From Moraxellaceae bacterium (GTDB lineage: Bacteria; Pseudomonadota; Gammaproteobacteria; Pseudomonadales; Moraxellaceae): a stretch of DNA of 30,485 nt. The DNA lies in NCBI GenBank assembly GCA_003543245.1, contig DPJB01000037.1, positions 113,342-143,826 on the forward strand. The letters run 5' to 3'. How positions within the stretch are numbered: position 1 is the stretch's first letter; every line of letters begins with the position of its first letter. A program made the translations under genes and the position numbers. Positions 1-7,244 of the stretch are shown here, piece after piece. Below the pieces are notes generated by a model that did no database searches, was not told where the DNA came from, and worked only from the letters and a program-made list of their open reading frames with translations.

Positions 1-317
1 ATCGACTGGCAGGCCTGCGTACCGCCCTCAACCACCACGATTTCGGCATCGGTCGCCTTGCAGAGAAAATCTGCTGCCTGACGGGCTCGCATGCCTGCCT
101 GGCAAAGCACATACAGGGTGTCATCCGAACCAAAACCCTTTGCCTGCAGATCAGCCAGTATTTTTCCAGGATTCAGTTCTCCCAGTGGACACAGCAATGC
201 CCCTTCCACATGACCACCAGCAAACTCAGGCGGATTGCGCACATCAATCAGGTGTACCTGACCGCTCTTGTAGCGACGATCAAATTCGTCTGCTGAAATA
301 ACCTTGTAGCCACTCAT
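1..317 (-). CDS. Rhodanese-like domain protein (C-terminal part outside window)
   Basis: Reading from ATG at 317 towards position 1 gives 105 residues with no stop, so the gene runs off the left edge. The product has a rhodanese fold pattern: an early LIDVRNPPEF segment (the DVR/E motif) and the active-site loop CQAGMRA, which fits the C-x-x-G-x-R persulfide-carrying loop of single-domain sulfurtransferases. Such proteins move sulfane sulfur from thiosulfate, persulfides or polysulfides to an acceptor. A GGAGGAG Shine-Dalgarno lies about 10 bases before the ATG. It starts 37 bases after the stop of the CsoR-like repressor and is probably co-transcribed with it, a pairing often seen for sulfur-stress genes. 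The visible end (GGTQAC) is where related proteins continue, sometimes into two membrane helices as in YgaP; whether this one does cannot be seen. Confidence 0.88.
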   Translation of the reverse strand, partial: MSGYKVISADEFDRRYKSGQVHLIDVRNPPEFAGGHVEGALLCPLGELNPGKILADLQAKGFGSDDTLYVLCQAGMRARQAADFLCKATDAEIVVVEGGTQACQS

Positions 318-354
318 GCTTTCTTACTCCTCCAGACTCAATACCACCTAGATA

Positions 355-624
355 TCAGGCATATTTGGACATCAATGCTCGGACCTGAGCCATCCGTTCG
401 GCGAATTCGGCGCCCTGATCGTTGCAGACATTGGCCTCGATCACGCAGGCGAGCATTTCATGAAACGCCTTGTCGAGTGCCTTGCGGGCGGCAGTCATCT
501 GCTGAATGATTTTTTCGCAGTCTTCATCCTGATCAATCAGTTTTTGTACACCACGAATCTGCCCCTCGACGCGGGCCAGCCGCTTGAGCATGTCGGTTTT
601 TTGCTGGGCATTCGGACTGAGCAT
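355..624 (-). CDS. CsoR/RcnR/FrmR-family (DUF156) transcriptional repressor
   Basis: An 89-residue, all-helical small repressor. The core pattern (RLARVEGQIRGVQKLI, then DEDCEKIIQQMTAARKALD) is diagnostic of the DUF156 family, whose members bind DNA as tetramers and are released by Cu(I), Ni/Co, formaldehyde or sulfane sulfur. I chose ATG at 624, not the longer frame to 678, because AGGAGG lies 5 bases before it and the family starts at this point. Numbered from this start, the first conserved Cys is C36. The usual second Cys position, 29 residues on, is Asn (N65), and the CsoR His position is Val (V61). Other cysteines are C60 and C67, with H55 in the same helix. It is therefore neither a standard Cu(I) CsoR nor a standard CstR. 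The downstream rhodanese favours a sulfur-species signal, but that is inference. Confidence 0.9.
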   Translation of the reverse strand: MLSPNAQQKTDMLKRLARVEGQIRGVQKLIDQDEDCEKIIQQMTAARKALDKAFHEMLACVIEANVCNDQGAEFAERMAQVRALMSKYA

Positions 625-641
625 GACAACCTCCTGATCAC

Positions 642-657
642 ATACCCCATAGGGTAT
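642..657. promoter_or_regulatory. Candidate CsoR-type operator 1
   Basis: ATACCC-CATA-GGGTAT, a perfect 6-bp inverted repeat separated by 4 bases, lies 17 bases upstream of the repressor ATG (624). DUF156 repressors are known to bind G/C-tract inverted repeats of the ATACCC...GGGTAT kind, so this is a likely autoregulatory site. Confidence 0.65.
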
Positions 658-679
658 ACGAAATACAGGCAAGGTCAAG

Positions 680-693
680 TACCCCCGGGGGTA
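680..693. promoter_or_regulatory. Candidate CsoR-type operator 2
   Basis: TACCCCCGGGGGTA is a perfect 14-bp palindrome in the gap between the MFS gene and the repressor. Its centre is 37 bases from the centre of operator 1, between three and four helical turns. Two sites in one short promoter suggest that two repressor tetramers cover it. Confidence 0.6.
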
Positions 694-717
694 TACAGGA
701 GGCAGGCATGTGCGAGA

Positions 718-1863
718 TCAGGAAACAGGAACAGGCCGGCGCTGGAGCAGCAGAGCCGCAAACAGACAGACTACAGCAGCAGTGAGCCACGCCCAGAGCG
801 GATGGATATCCCAGACCATGCCGGTCCACCAGGAGCCAAGTGCCACGCCCAGCCCCCAGAGCATGCTGTAGACCGCCTGCCCCTGCCCCTGGTGACCAGC
901 ACCAAACTGGCGATAGATGACACTGATGGCTGCTGCATGGAATGTCGCAAAACTCGCCGCATGCAGCAGCTGGGCAGACAAGACTATCAAGGGCGACTCA
1001 ATGCCCAGACCAATGACGGCCCAGCGCAAGGCCGACAAAAGGAGGCTGATGACCATCACGTTCTGCTCGCCAAAGCGGGGCAGCCAGCGATGCATCTGCG
1101 TAAAAGCAATCACTTCGGCAAAGACTGCCAGCGCCCACAACCAGCCAATGGCGGTGCGGGAATAGCCATGCCCCTCCAGATAGATGCTGTAAAAACTGTA
1201 GTACGGCGCATGCGAAAGTTGGAGCAGGAAATGGGCCGCCAGAAAGGCCTTGACTGTTGGCCGCCTGAGGATGCTGAAGAAATCTTCCTGGCGGTGGGCA
1301 TGGGTCGGCGTGGCGATATCGGGCACTTGCAGGCTGGCCAGCCAGCTGGCCGCCGCGCACACGAGCAGGCACAACGGCAACCAGCTCACGGACACCTGAT
1401 CAAACAGCATTCCAAGGGAAGCGCCCGTGACAATGAACCCGATGGAGCCCCAGAGTCGCAGCCGACTGTACAGCTCACGCTGCATCCCCAGGTGCGCAAT
1501 GGTTACTGCTTCAAACTGCGCCAGGATCGCATTCTGGAAAAAGCTGTAGCCAAGCAGAACAAACGCGAGAGGCCAGAAATTCTCCGTGAAGAAAACACCC
1601 AGCCAGAAAAACATCAGCAGGAAGGCGCCGGCCCGTACCATCTGCAGCCGTTTACCGGTCTTGTCCGCCACATACCCCCAGAAGTTCGGCGCAATGATGC
1701 GCGTTGCCATGAGAATGGCCATGAGCTGGCCAATGGACTCCGGTGAAAAATTCAGGCCCTGCAGATACAGTCCCCAGTACGGCATGAAGCCGCCAAGCAC
1801 TGCGAAATAGAAAAAATAGAAAGATGCGAGGGGAATATGGGGAATGCGGGCTGGTGTTGTCAT
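718..1863 (-). CDS. MFS transporter, HcaT/phenylpropionate-permease-like
   Basis: An integral membrane protein of 381 residues with about twelve hydrophobic segments. The N-terminus (FYFFYFAVLGGFMPYWGLYL), the early ATRIIAPNFWGYVADKTGKR loop (the MFS motif between helices 2 and 3) and the RLRLWGSIGFI segment resemble the MFS_1-like/HcaT family, which includes proton symporters for aromatic acids and nucleosides. The substrate cannot be told from sequence. ATG at 1863 is preferred because GAGGG lies 9 bases before it; the upstream in-frame GTG at 1869 would be only 3 bases from that GAGGG. It follows aroC with a gap of 49 bases on the same strand and may be its distal operon partner. Confidence 0.82.
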   Translation of the reverse strand: MTTPARIPHIPLASFYFFYFAVLGGFMPYWGLYLQGLNFSPESIGQLMAILMATRIIAPNFWGYVADKTGKRLQMVRAGAFLLMFFWLGVFFTENFWPLAFVLLGYSFFQNAILAQFEAVTIAHLGMQRELYSRLRLWGSIGFIVTGASLGMLFDQVSVSWLPLCLLVCAAASWLASLQVPDIATPTHAHRQEDFFSILRRPTVKAFLAAHFLLQLSHAPYYSFYSIYLEGHGYSRTAIGWLWALAVFAEVIAFTQMHRWLPRFGEQNVMVISLLLSALRWAVIGLGIESPLIVLSAQLLHAASFATFHAAAISVIYRQFGAGHQGQGQAVYSMLWGLGVALGSWWTGMVWDIHPLWAWLTAAVVCLFAALLLQRRPVPVS

Positions 1864-1912
1864 GGGCACAAACCCTCAGCCCTCCCCCTGCATCAGGGAG
1901 AGGGCTGCTGCA

Positions 1913-3010
1913 TCAGAGGCTGCCGGCAATCGGCTTGAGCGGTGGCACGACATCGGCATTCTGCGCACGATGCCGGAGAAAATGATCCATCAGCACAATG
2001 GCCAGCATGGCCTCGGCAATCGGCGTAGCACGCACACCGACGCAGGGGTCGTGACGGCCTTTGGTCACCACTTCAATCTGGTTACCATGAATGTCAATGG
2101 AGCGGCCCGGCAGGGTCATGCTGGACGTTGGCTTGAGAGCGATGCTCACGACAATTTCCTGTCCCGAAGAAATACCACCGAGCACGCCGCCCGAGTGATT
2201 GGAGACAAAGCCTTGCGGCAACATCTCGTCACGGTGCTGTTCACCACGCTGCTCGACCACCGCAAAGCCATCACCGATTTCCACGGCTTTTACGGCATTG
2301 ATGCTCATCATGGCATGCGCAATGTCGGCATCCAGACGATCAAACACCGGCTCGCCCCAGCCCACCGGAACATTCGTTGCGTAAACGGACAGGCGGGCAC
2401 CACAACTGGAGCCATCACGACGCAACTGGGTAATCAGATCCTCCATCCGGGGAATGGCATCGGCATCGCCACAAAAAAAAGGGTTCTGGTTGACCAGTGA
2501 CCAGTCGAGTTTTTCTGCCTTGACCGTACCGATCTGCGTGACATGACCGCGAATCACGATGCCGAACTTCTCGTGCAGGTATTTCTTGGCAATGGCACCA
2601 GCTGCCACACGCATGGCCGTTTCACGCGCAGAGGAGCGGCCCCCGCCACGGTAGTCACGGAAACCGAACTTCTGGGTATAGGTGTAATCCGCATGACCGG
2701 GACGGAAGGTCTCGGCGATATTGGCGTAGTCCTTGGACTTCTGGTCGGTGTTCTCGATGAGCAGACCAATCGGGGTGCCGGTGGTCTTGCCTTCAAACAC
2801 GCCAGAGAGAATTTTCACTACATCGTCTTCGCGGCGCTGCGTGCTGTACTGCGACGTGCCGGGCTTGCGACGATCCAGGTCAAGCTGCAGATCTTCTTCG
2901 GTGAGCGCCAGCCCCGGGGGGACGCCATCCACAATCGCACCCAGTGCAATACCGTGCGACTCGCCAAAGGTCGTGACGCGGAAAAGATCGCCTATCGTGT
3001 TACCGGCCAT
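1913..3010 (-). CDS. aroC: Chorismate synthase
   Basis: A 365-residue FMN-dependent enzyme that converts 5-enolpyruvylshikimate 3-phosphate to chorismate, the last common step of aromatic amino acid, folate and quinone synthesis. It shows the family hallmarks: N-terminal GDLFRVTTFGESHG (residues 7-20) with the conserved GESHG, the DLDRRKPGTSQYSTQRRE segment with phosphate-binding arginines, the HADYTYTQKFGFRDYRGGGRSS segment with the RGGGRSSAR motif, and SGGVLGGISSG near the middle. Length is normal for the bacterial enzyme. AAGGA lies about 8 bases before the ATG. It begins 15 bases after the prmB stop, so the two are almost certainly one operon, as in E. coli. Confidence 0.98.
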   Translation of the reverse strand: MAGNTIGDLFRVTTFGESHGIALGAIVDGVPPGLALTEEDLQLDLDRRKPGTSQYSTQRREDDVVKILSGVFEGKTTGTPIGLLIENTDQKSKDYANIAETFRPGHADYTYTQKFGFRDYRGGGRSSARETAMRVAAGAIAKKYLHEKFGIVIRGHVTQIGTVKAEKLDWSLVNQNPFFCGDADAIPRMEDLITQLRRDGSSCGARLSVYATNVPVGWGEPVFDRLDADIAHAMMSINAVKAVEIGDGFAVVEQRGEQHRDEMLPQGFVSNHSGGVLGGISSGQEIVVSIALKPTSSMTLPGRSIDIHGNQIEVVTKGRHDPCVGVRATPIAEAMLAIVLMDHFLRHRAQNADVVPPLKPIAGSL

Positions 3011-3025
3011 TGAGTAAATCCTTGT

Positions 3026-3982
3026 TCAGACCGCCGCTTCGAACAGCGACTGGAATTCGCGGCACTGTGCCGCGGTCAATACGAATACGCCCTGCCCGCC
3101 CCGCTCGAACTCCACCCACACGAATGGAACATCGGGAAAGCTCTGCTCCAGTGCCCACTGCGAGTTGCCAACCTCAACCACCAGGACACCATTCTCCGTC
3201 AGGTAGTCGGCGGCCTCGGCCAGAATGCGCCGGGTAATATCCAGACCGTCACGACCCGAGGCCAGACCCAACTCCGGCTCGCGCAGGAATTCGGCGGGCA
3301 GGTCCGCCATGTCTTCGGCATCCACATACGGCGGATTGCTGACAATCAGGTCATAGCGCTGACCCGGCAGTTTGCTGAACACATCGGACTCGATCAGGCC
3401 GACTCGATCTTCCACTTCGTGATGCTCGACATTGACGGCAGCCACCGACAAGGCATCCATCGAAATATCCGTGGCATCCACCAGCGTGTCCGGAAACTCC
3501 TTGGCAATGGCGATCGCGATGCAACCAGAGCCGGTGCACAGGTCCAGCACACGCTGTGGCTCATCCGCCAGCCAGGGCAGGAAGCGGTCGGCAATCAGCT
3601 CGGCAATCGGCGAGCGTGGAACCAGCACTCGCTCGTCGACATAGAACGGCAGGCCGTTGAAATAGGCCAGGTTCAGCAGATAGGCCAGCGGAATGCGGTC
3701 GTTGACGCGACGACGCAGCAGATCCAGCACGGCGGCACGTTCGGACGGCAACAGCTTTGCGTCCAGAATCTCTTCATCGGCCGACCACTCCAGCGCCAGG
3801 GTCTGCATGACCAGCGCGGTTGCCTCGGCAAAGGGGTCATCCGTACCATGCCCGAGGTGAATGTCGTTCTCACGAAAGCAGGTTACGGCAAAACGGATGA
3901 AGTCACGGATGGTGACAAGAGTCGCCCCGGCTTCAGCCAGCAGGGCATCATCGAGCAGCACGTCAGAATCGCTTTCGGTCAC
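3026..3982 (-). CDS. prmB: 50S ribosomal protein L3 N5-glutamine methyltransferase
   Basis: A 318-residue class I SAM-dependent methyltransferase. The catalytic NPPY motif (IVSNPPYVD), the SAM-binding VLDLCTGSGCIAIA segment and the N-terminal helical region with YVDERVLVPRSPI match the PrmB/HemK family. PrmB methylates the glutamine of ribosomal protein L3 during ribosome assembly; PrmC, the paralogue, acts on release factors. Assignment to PrmB rests on the immediate downstream aroC, as in many gammaproteobacteria, and on the PrmB-like N-terminal sequence (TIRDFIRFA...HLGHGTDDP). The start is GTG at 3982 with only a weak ribosome-binding site, so the first residues are uncertain. Confidence 0.95.
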   Translation of the reverse strand: MTESDSDVLLDDALLAEAGATLVTIRDFIRFAVTCFRENDIHLGHGTDDPFAEATALVMQTLALEWSADEEILDAKLLPSERAAVLDLLRRRVNDRIPLAYLLNLAYFNGLPFYVDERVLVPRSPIAELIADRFLPWLADEPQRVLDLCTGSGCIAIAIAKEFPDTLVDATDISMDALSVAAVNVEHHEVEDRVGLIESDVFSKLPGQRYDLIVSNPPYVDAEDMADLPAEFLREPELGLASGRDGLDITRRILAEAADYLTENGVLVVEVGNSQWALEQSFPDVPFVWVEFERGGQGVFVLTAAQCREFQSLFEAAV

Positions 3983-4165
3983 GGCAAGGTCCGGGTGATC
4001 GTTGGAAGGCGCCTATTCTAGCGGCCACAGCCCCTGAATGACCACGACTCCAGACACAGATCTGTCCAGTCACCACCGGGCTGCCCGGCCACAGACGCCG
4101 GGGCTGGCGCAAGACCCTGATGCTGGCCACAATGAAGACATCCTGAAGCCTGCTTTTGCTGCCCT

Positions 4166-4807
4166 ATGAAAGACCCGCTCCTCAACCAGTTGCGCAAGCA
4201 ACTGCGGGAAACAATCCCGGCCAGACCGTCAACACCGCCGGCCCCGGCACGCCCTGCGGAGCCAGAGGTGGATGATGCCACCCTGTTTGCGCGTGCGACT
4301 CGCGGAACGCGGCCGATTCAGGCTGACACTCCGGCACCGGCCACCGCCAAACGTCCCGACCCCAATGCACGCCTGCGTCGTGCCGCCGCAGAGGCTGAGG
4401 AACGGGAAAGCATTCCCCTGTCCGATGCCGCCGCCCTGATGTACGAAACCACGCCGGAAAGCACCCTGTCCTACGCCCGTAACGGTGTTCAGCAACGCGT
4501 ATTGCACAAGCTGAAACAGGGGCAGATGCCCTGGCAGACGGCAGTCGACCTGCACGGCTGCACTGCAGACCAGGCCAGGGAGGCCGTGCTGGCGCTGTTG
4601 CAGGAGGCCCGGCAAGCCAGTCTGCAGGTGGTCAAGGTGGTGCACGGCAAGGGCATCATCAAGGAGCAGGCCCTGCTCAAGACCTTTGTTAACGGATGGC
4701 TCCGTCAGGTGCCCGAAGTACTGGCGTTCGTCAGCGCCCTACCCCGGGATGGCGGCACCGGTGCCATTTATGTGCTATTGAAAAGAAAACGTCCGGAAAC
4801 CGAATAG
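4166..4807 (+). CDS. smrB: Smr-domain protein, probable SmrB-type endonuclease
   Basis: 213 residues. The N-terminal 100 residues are Pro/Ala/Arg-rich and low in predicted order. The C-terminal Smr domain runs from about residue 120 and carries DLHG (128-131), HGKG (160-163) and a PRDGGTGAIYVLL end, the conserved elements of MutS2-type Smr nucleases. In E. coli SmrB cuts mRNA at collided ribosomes and feeds ribosome rescue. The gene is divergent from prmB with about 183 bases between the starts; the same prmB/smrB divergence occurs in E. coli, which is why I favour SmrB over SmrA. The divergent gap shows no clear operator. Confidence 0.88.
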   Translation: MKDPLLNQLRKQLRETIPARPSTPPAPARPAEPEVDDATLFARATRGTRPIQADTPAPATAKRPDPNARLRRAAAEAEERESIPLSDAAALMYETTPESTLSYARNGVQQRVLHKLKQGQMPWQTAVDLHGCTADQAREAVLALLQEARQASLQVVKVVHGKGIIKEQALLKTFVNGWLRQVPEVLAFVSALPRDGGTGAIYVLLKRKRPETE

Positions 4808-4850
4808 CCCTGGACACAGTCCACCAACAAGAATAACCACGGATGGTCTG

Positions 4851-7244
4851 ATGGCGTTGTTAAAACGATGGCAAGTCTTGCTCCCGATCCTGCTGCTTGT
4901 CAGCGGACTGTCTTCGTTTGCCCGTGCAGCCCCGCAACATGTCCTGAAACTCGACAGCCAGACCGGCACGATTGCACTCGAACCCCATCTTCAATACGCC
5001 TGTTCGGACACTGACATAGATCTGGAGGGTGCCCGGCTGCTGAACTATCAGCCGGTTACCACATCCCGCATTTCCTTCGGGTATAAAAGAGAGCCCTGCT
5101 GGTTCCGGTTCAGGATGAGCAATACCGGGGCAGAGGCACTCAGGCTGGTTGTGAGCATCCACTTTCCCATGCTGGACCATGTCTCCATTCATATCCCGAC
5201 ACCATCAGGCACGGAGGTACAAACCGCAGGGGATGCAGAGCCTTATGCCATGCGTCCACTACGTGTACGGTTCTTCAGCTTCCCGCTGGATCTTGCGCCT
5301 CACGTTACGCAGGACTACTTCCTCAGGGTTCAGACCACCAGCAGCTTCAACCTGCCAATAACTGTCAGCGGGCACGATGCCTTTGCCGAAGAAAGCATTA
5401 ATGGCGAATGGGTTCTGGGCACATTCTATGGCGTTGGCATCGGGCTTTTTTTCTATAACTTTTTTCTCTGGCTGATCATCCGGGAAAAAGCTTACCTCTT
5501 TTACATCATCCACCTTGGCAGCAGCCTGCTGTTTTATGCTGCCCTGCAAGGGATCGCCTACCGCTGGTGGCCGGACTGGGCAGACTGGAATAACCGGTCA
5601 ACGTATGTTTTTGCCTACGTATCGATGATGTCCGGTACATTGTTTGCACGCGAATTCCTGATGACGCCGCAGTGGCCCCGGATCGACAAGCTATTTCTGG
5701 GGCTGGCATTTACCGCCATGTTTGCCGCCATAGGGCAGTTCGTCCTTCCCTCCCATATCATCAACCCCTTTCTTGGCATCATTGCACTGACCAACATGCT
5801 CCTGCTGACATCAACAGGCATCATGCGCTGGCGGGCAGGCCAGCCTGAAGCACGCATCTTTGTTCTGGCATGGGGGCTTTTTCTGGTCTCGCTGTTTGCC
5901 GTGGCACTGAACACCTACGGCATACTTTCCACACTGGTGATCAGTCTTTATGGCATGCAGGTAGGGCTGATCGTCCAGCAAATACTGCTGTCACTCGCAC
6001 TGGCCTACCGGATCAACAACCTGAAACAGGAAAAGAAGGATCAGGAAGATGAATCCCTGATTGTCCGCGCCGAGAATGAAGCAAAAAGTAATTTCCTGGC
6101 AACGATGAGTCACGAAATCCGCACCCCAATGAATGCGGTAATCGGCATTGCACATTTGCTGCAGGACACCCGGCTTGATGCCAGCCAACGTAATTATGTC
6201 GAGCTGCTGCAGAATGCCGGGCAATCGCTCCTGAGCCTTATCAATGACATCCTTGATTATTCAAAGATGAATGCCGGCAAGCTTTCAATTGAAAACAGGC
6301 CATTCAACCTGCACGACCTTTTCAGGGAATGCACGGAAATCTACTCGGCCAATGCCCGGCAAAAATCACTGTCACTCACCTTTGAACCCGCTCCCGATCT
6401 GCCGGTCTGGGTAAAGGGGGATCAGGCTCGACTGCGCCAGATTCTGGTCAATCTGCTCGGCAACGCCATCAAGTTCACTCCGCAAGGCCACATCAAACTA
6501 CGCGCAGGCCTGCTGCCCTGTCAGGATGCCGGTCGGCTGTGCCTGTCTGTCCAGGTAGAGGATACCGGCATTGGCCTGTCCCCGCAGGAAACGGACCAGC
6601 TGTTCCAGGCATTCCGTCAAGCAGAAAACTCAACCGCACGAAAGTACGGTGGCTCCGGTCTTGGGCTGGCCATCAGCAAGCAAATCATTGAACTGATGGA
6701 CGGACAGATCGGTGTCGACAGTATACCAGGCCATGGCTCCACCTTCTGGTTTACGGTATTGCTTGAGCCAGCCACTGCACCGGAAAAAACCACTGATCCT
6801 GCAAGTACCGGCACGCTTGTCCAGCACGATTTGCGGGTCATGGTGGTCGAAGATAATCCGGTCAATCGGCTGGTAATCACCGGCATGCTGCAAAAACTGG
6901 GAATTAATGCCCTGCTGGCGCAGGATGGCGCGGATGCGTTGACTATGCTTCAGGAACATCAGGATATCGAGCTGATCTTCATGGACTGTGAAATGCCGGT
7001 CATGGATGGCTATGAAGCCACAAGGCAGATCCGCGCCCTTGAGCAGCACGGCAAGCGTCCCCCGGTCACGATCATTGCACTGACCGCACATGCGCTCCCC
7101 GAGCACCGTGAAAAATGCCTTGCCTGCGGCATGAATGACCACCTGGCCAAACCACTCTCCATGGATGAGCTGGTCTCTATGTTGCAGCGCTGGCAAATGG
7201 TCCCCGCCGCACGCCAACCGACACTGAACGAGACAGTTTCATGA
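4851..7244 (+). CDS. Hybrid sensor histidine kinase with 7TMR-DISM sensor (copy 1)
   Basis: 797 residues in the inner membrane. Order of parts: signal peptide (1-27), periplasmic DISMED2-like beta domain (about 30-175), seven membrane helices (about 187-386), short coiled linker, HisKA with the phospho-acceptor H421 in SHEIRTPMN, HATPase_c with NLLGNAIKF (N box), DTGIGL and GSGLGLAI (G boxes), then a C-terminal receiver with acceptor D712 in FMDCEMPVMDG and the conserved Lys in HLAKPL. There is no HPt domain, so onward transfer needs an unlinked HPt protein or regulator. The periplasmic domain has a cysteine pair, C51 and C83, shared with its neighbour. It overlaps the next kinase by 4 bases (ATGA) and so is translationally coupled to it. 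DISM sensors are thought to bind carbohydrate-like or other small ligands; the signal here is unknown. Confidence 0.95.
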   Translation: MALLKRWQVLLPILLLVSGLSSFARAAPQHVLKLDSQTGTIALEPHLQYACSDTDIDLEGARLLNYQPVTTSRISFGYKREPCWFRFRMSNTGAEALRLVVSIHFPMLDHVSIHIPTPSGTEVQTAGDAEPYAMRPLRVRFFSFPLDLAPHVTQDYFLRVQTTSSFNLPITVSGHDAFAEESINGEWVLGTFYGVGIGLFFYNFFLWLIIREKAYLFYIIHLGSSLLFYAALQGIAYRWWPDWADWNNRSTYVFAYVSMMSGTLFAREFLMTPQWPRIDKLFLGLAFTAMFAAIGQFVLPSHIINPFLGIIALTNMLLLTSTGIMRWRAGQPEARIFVLAWGLFLVSLFAVALNTYGILSTLVISLYGMQVGLIVQQILLSLALAYRINNLKQEKKDQEDESLIVRAENEAKSNFLATMSHEIRTPMNAVIGIAHLLQDTRLDASQRNYVELLQNAGQSLLSLINDILDYSKMNAGKLSIENRPFNLHDLFRECTEIYSANARQKSLSLTFEPAPDLPVWVKGDQARLRQILVNLLGNAIKFTPQGHIKLRAGLLPCQDAGRLCLSVQVEDTGIGLSPQETDQLFQAFRQAENSTARKYGGSGLGLAISKQIIELMDGQIGVDSIPGHGSTFWFTVLLEPATAPEKTTDPASTGTLVQHDLRVMVVEDNPVNRLVITGMLQKLGINALLAQDGADALTMLQEHQDIELIFMDCEMPVMDGYEATRQIRALEQHGKRPPVTIIALTAHALPEHREKCLACGMNDHLAKPLSMDELVSMLQRWQMVPAARQPTLNETVS

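Noticed and set aside
460..1746. A 428-codon plus-strand open frame opposite the MFS and repressor genes
   Set aside because: It is antisense to two well-supported genes, has no recognisable domain and its sequence is rich in Arg, Gln, Pro and His, as expected for a shadow of GC-rich coding DNA.
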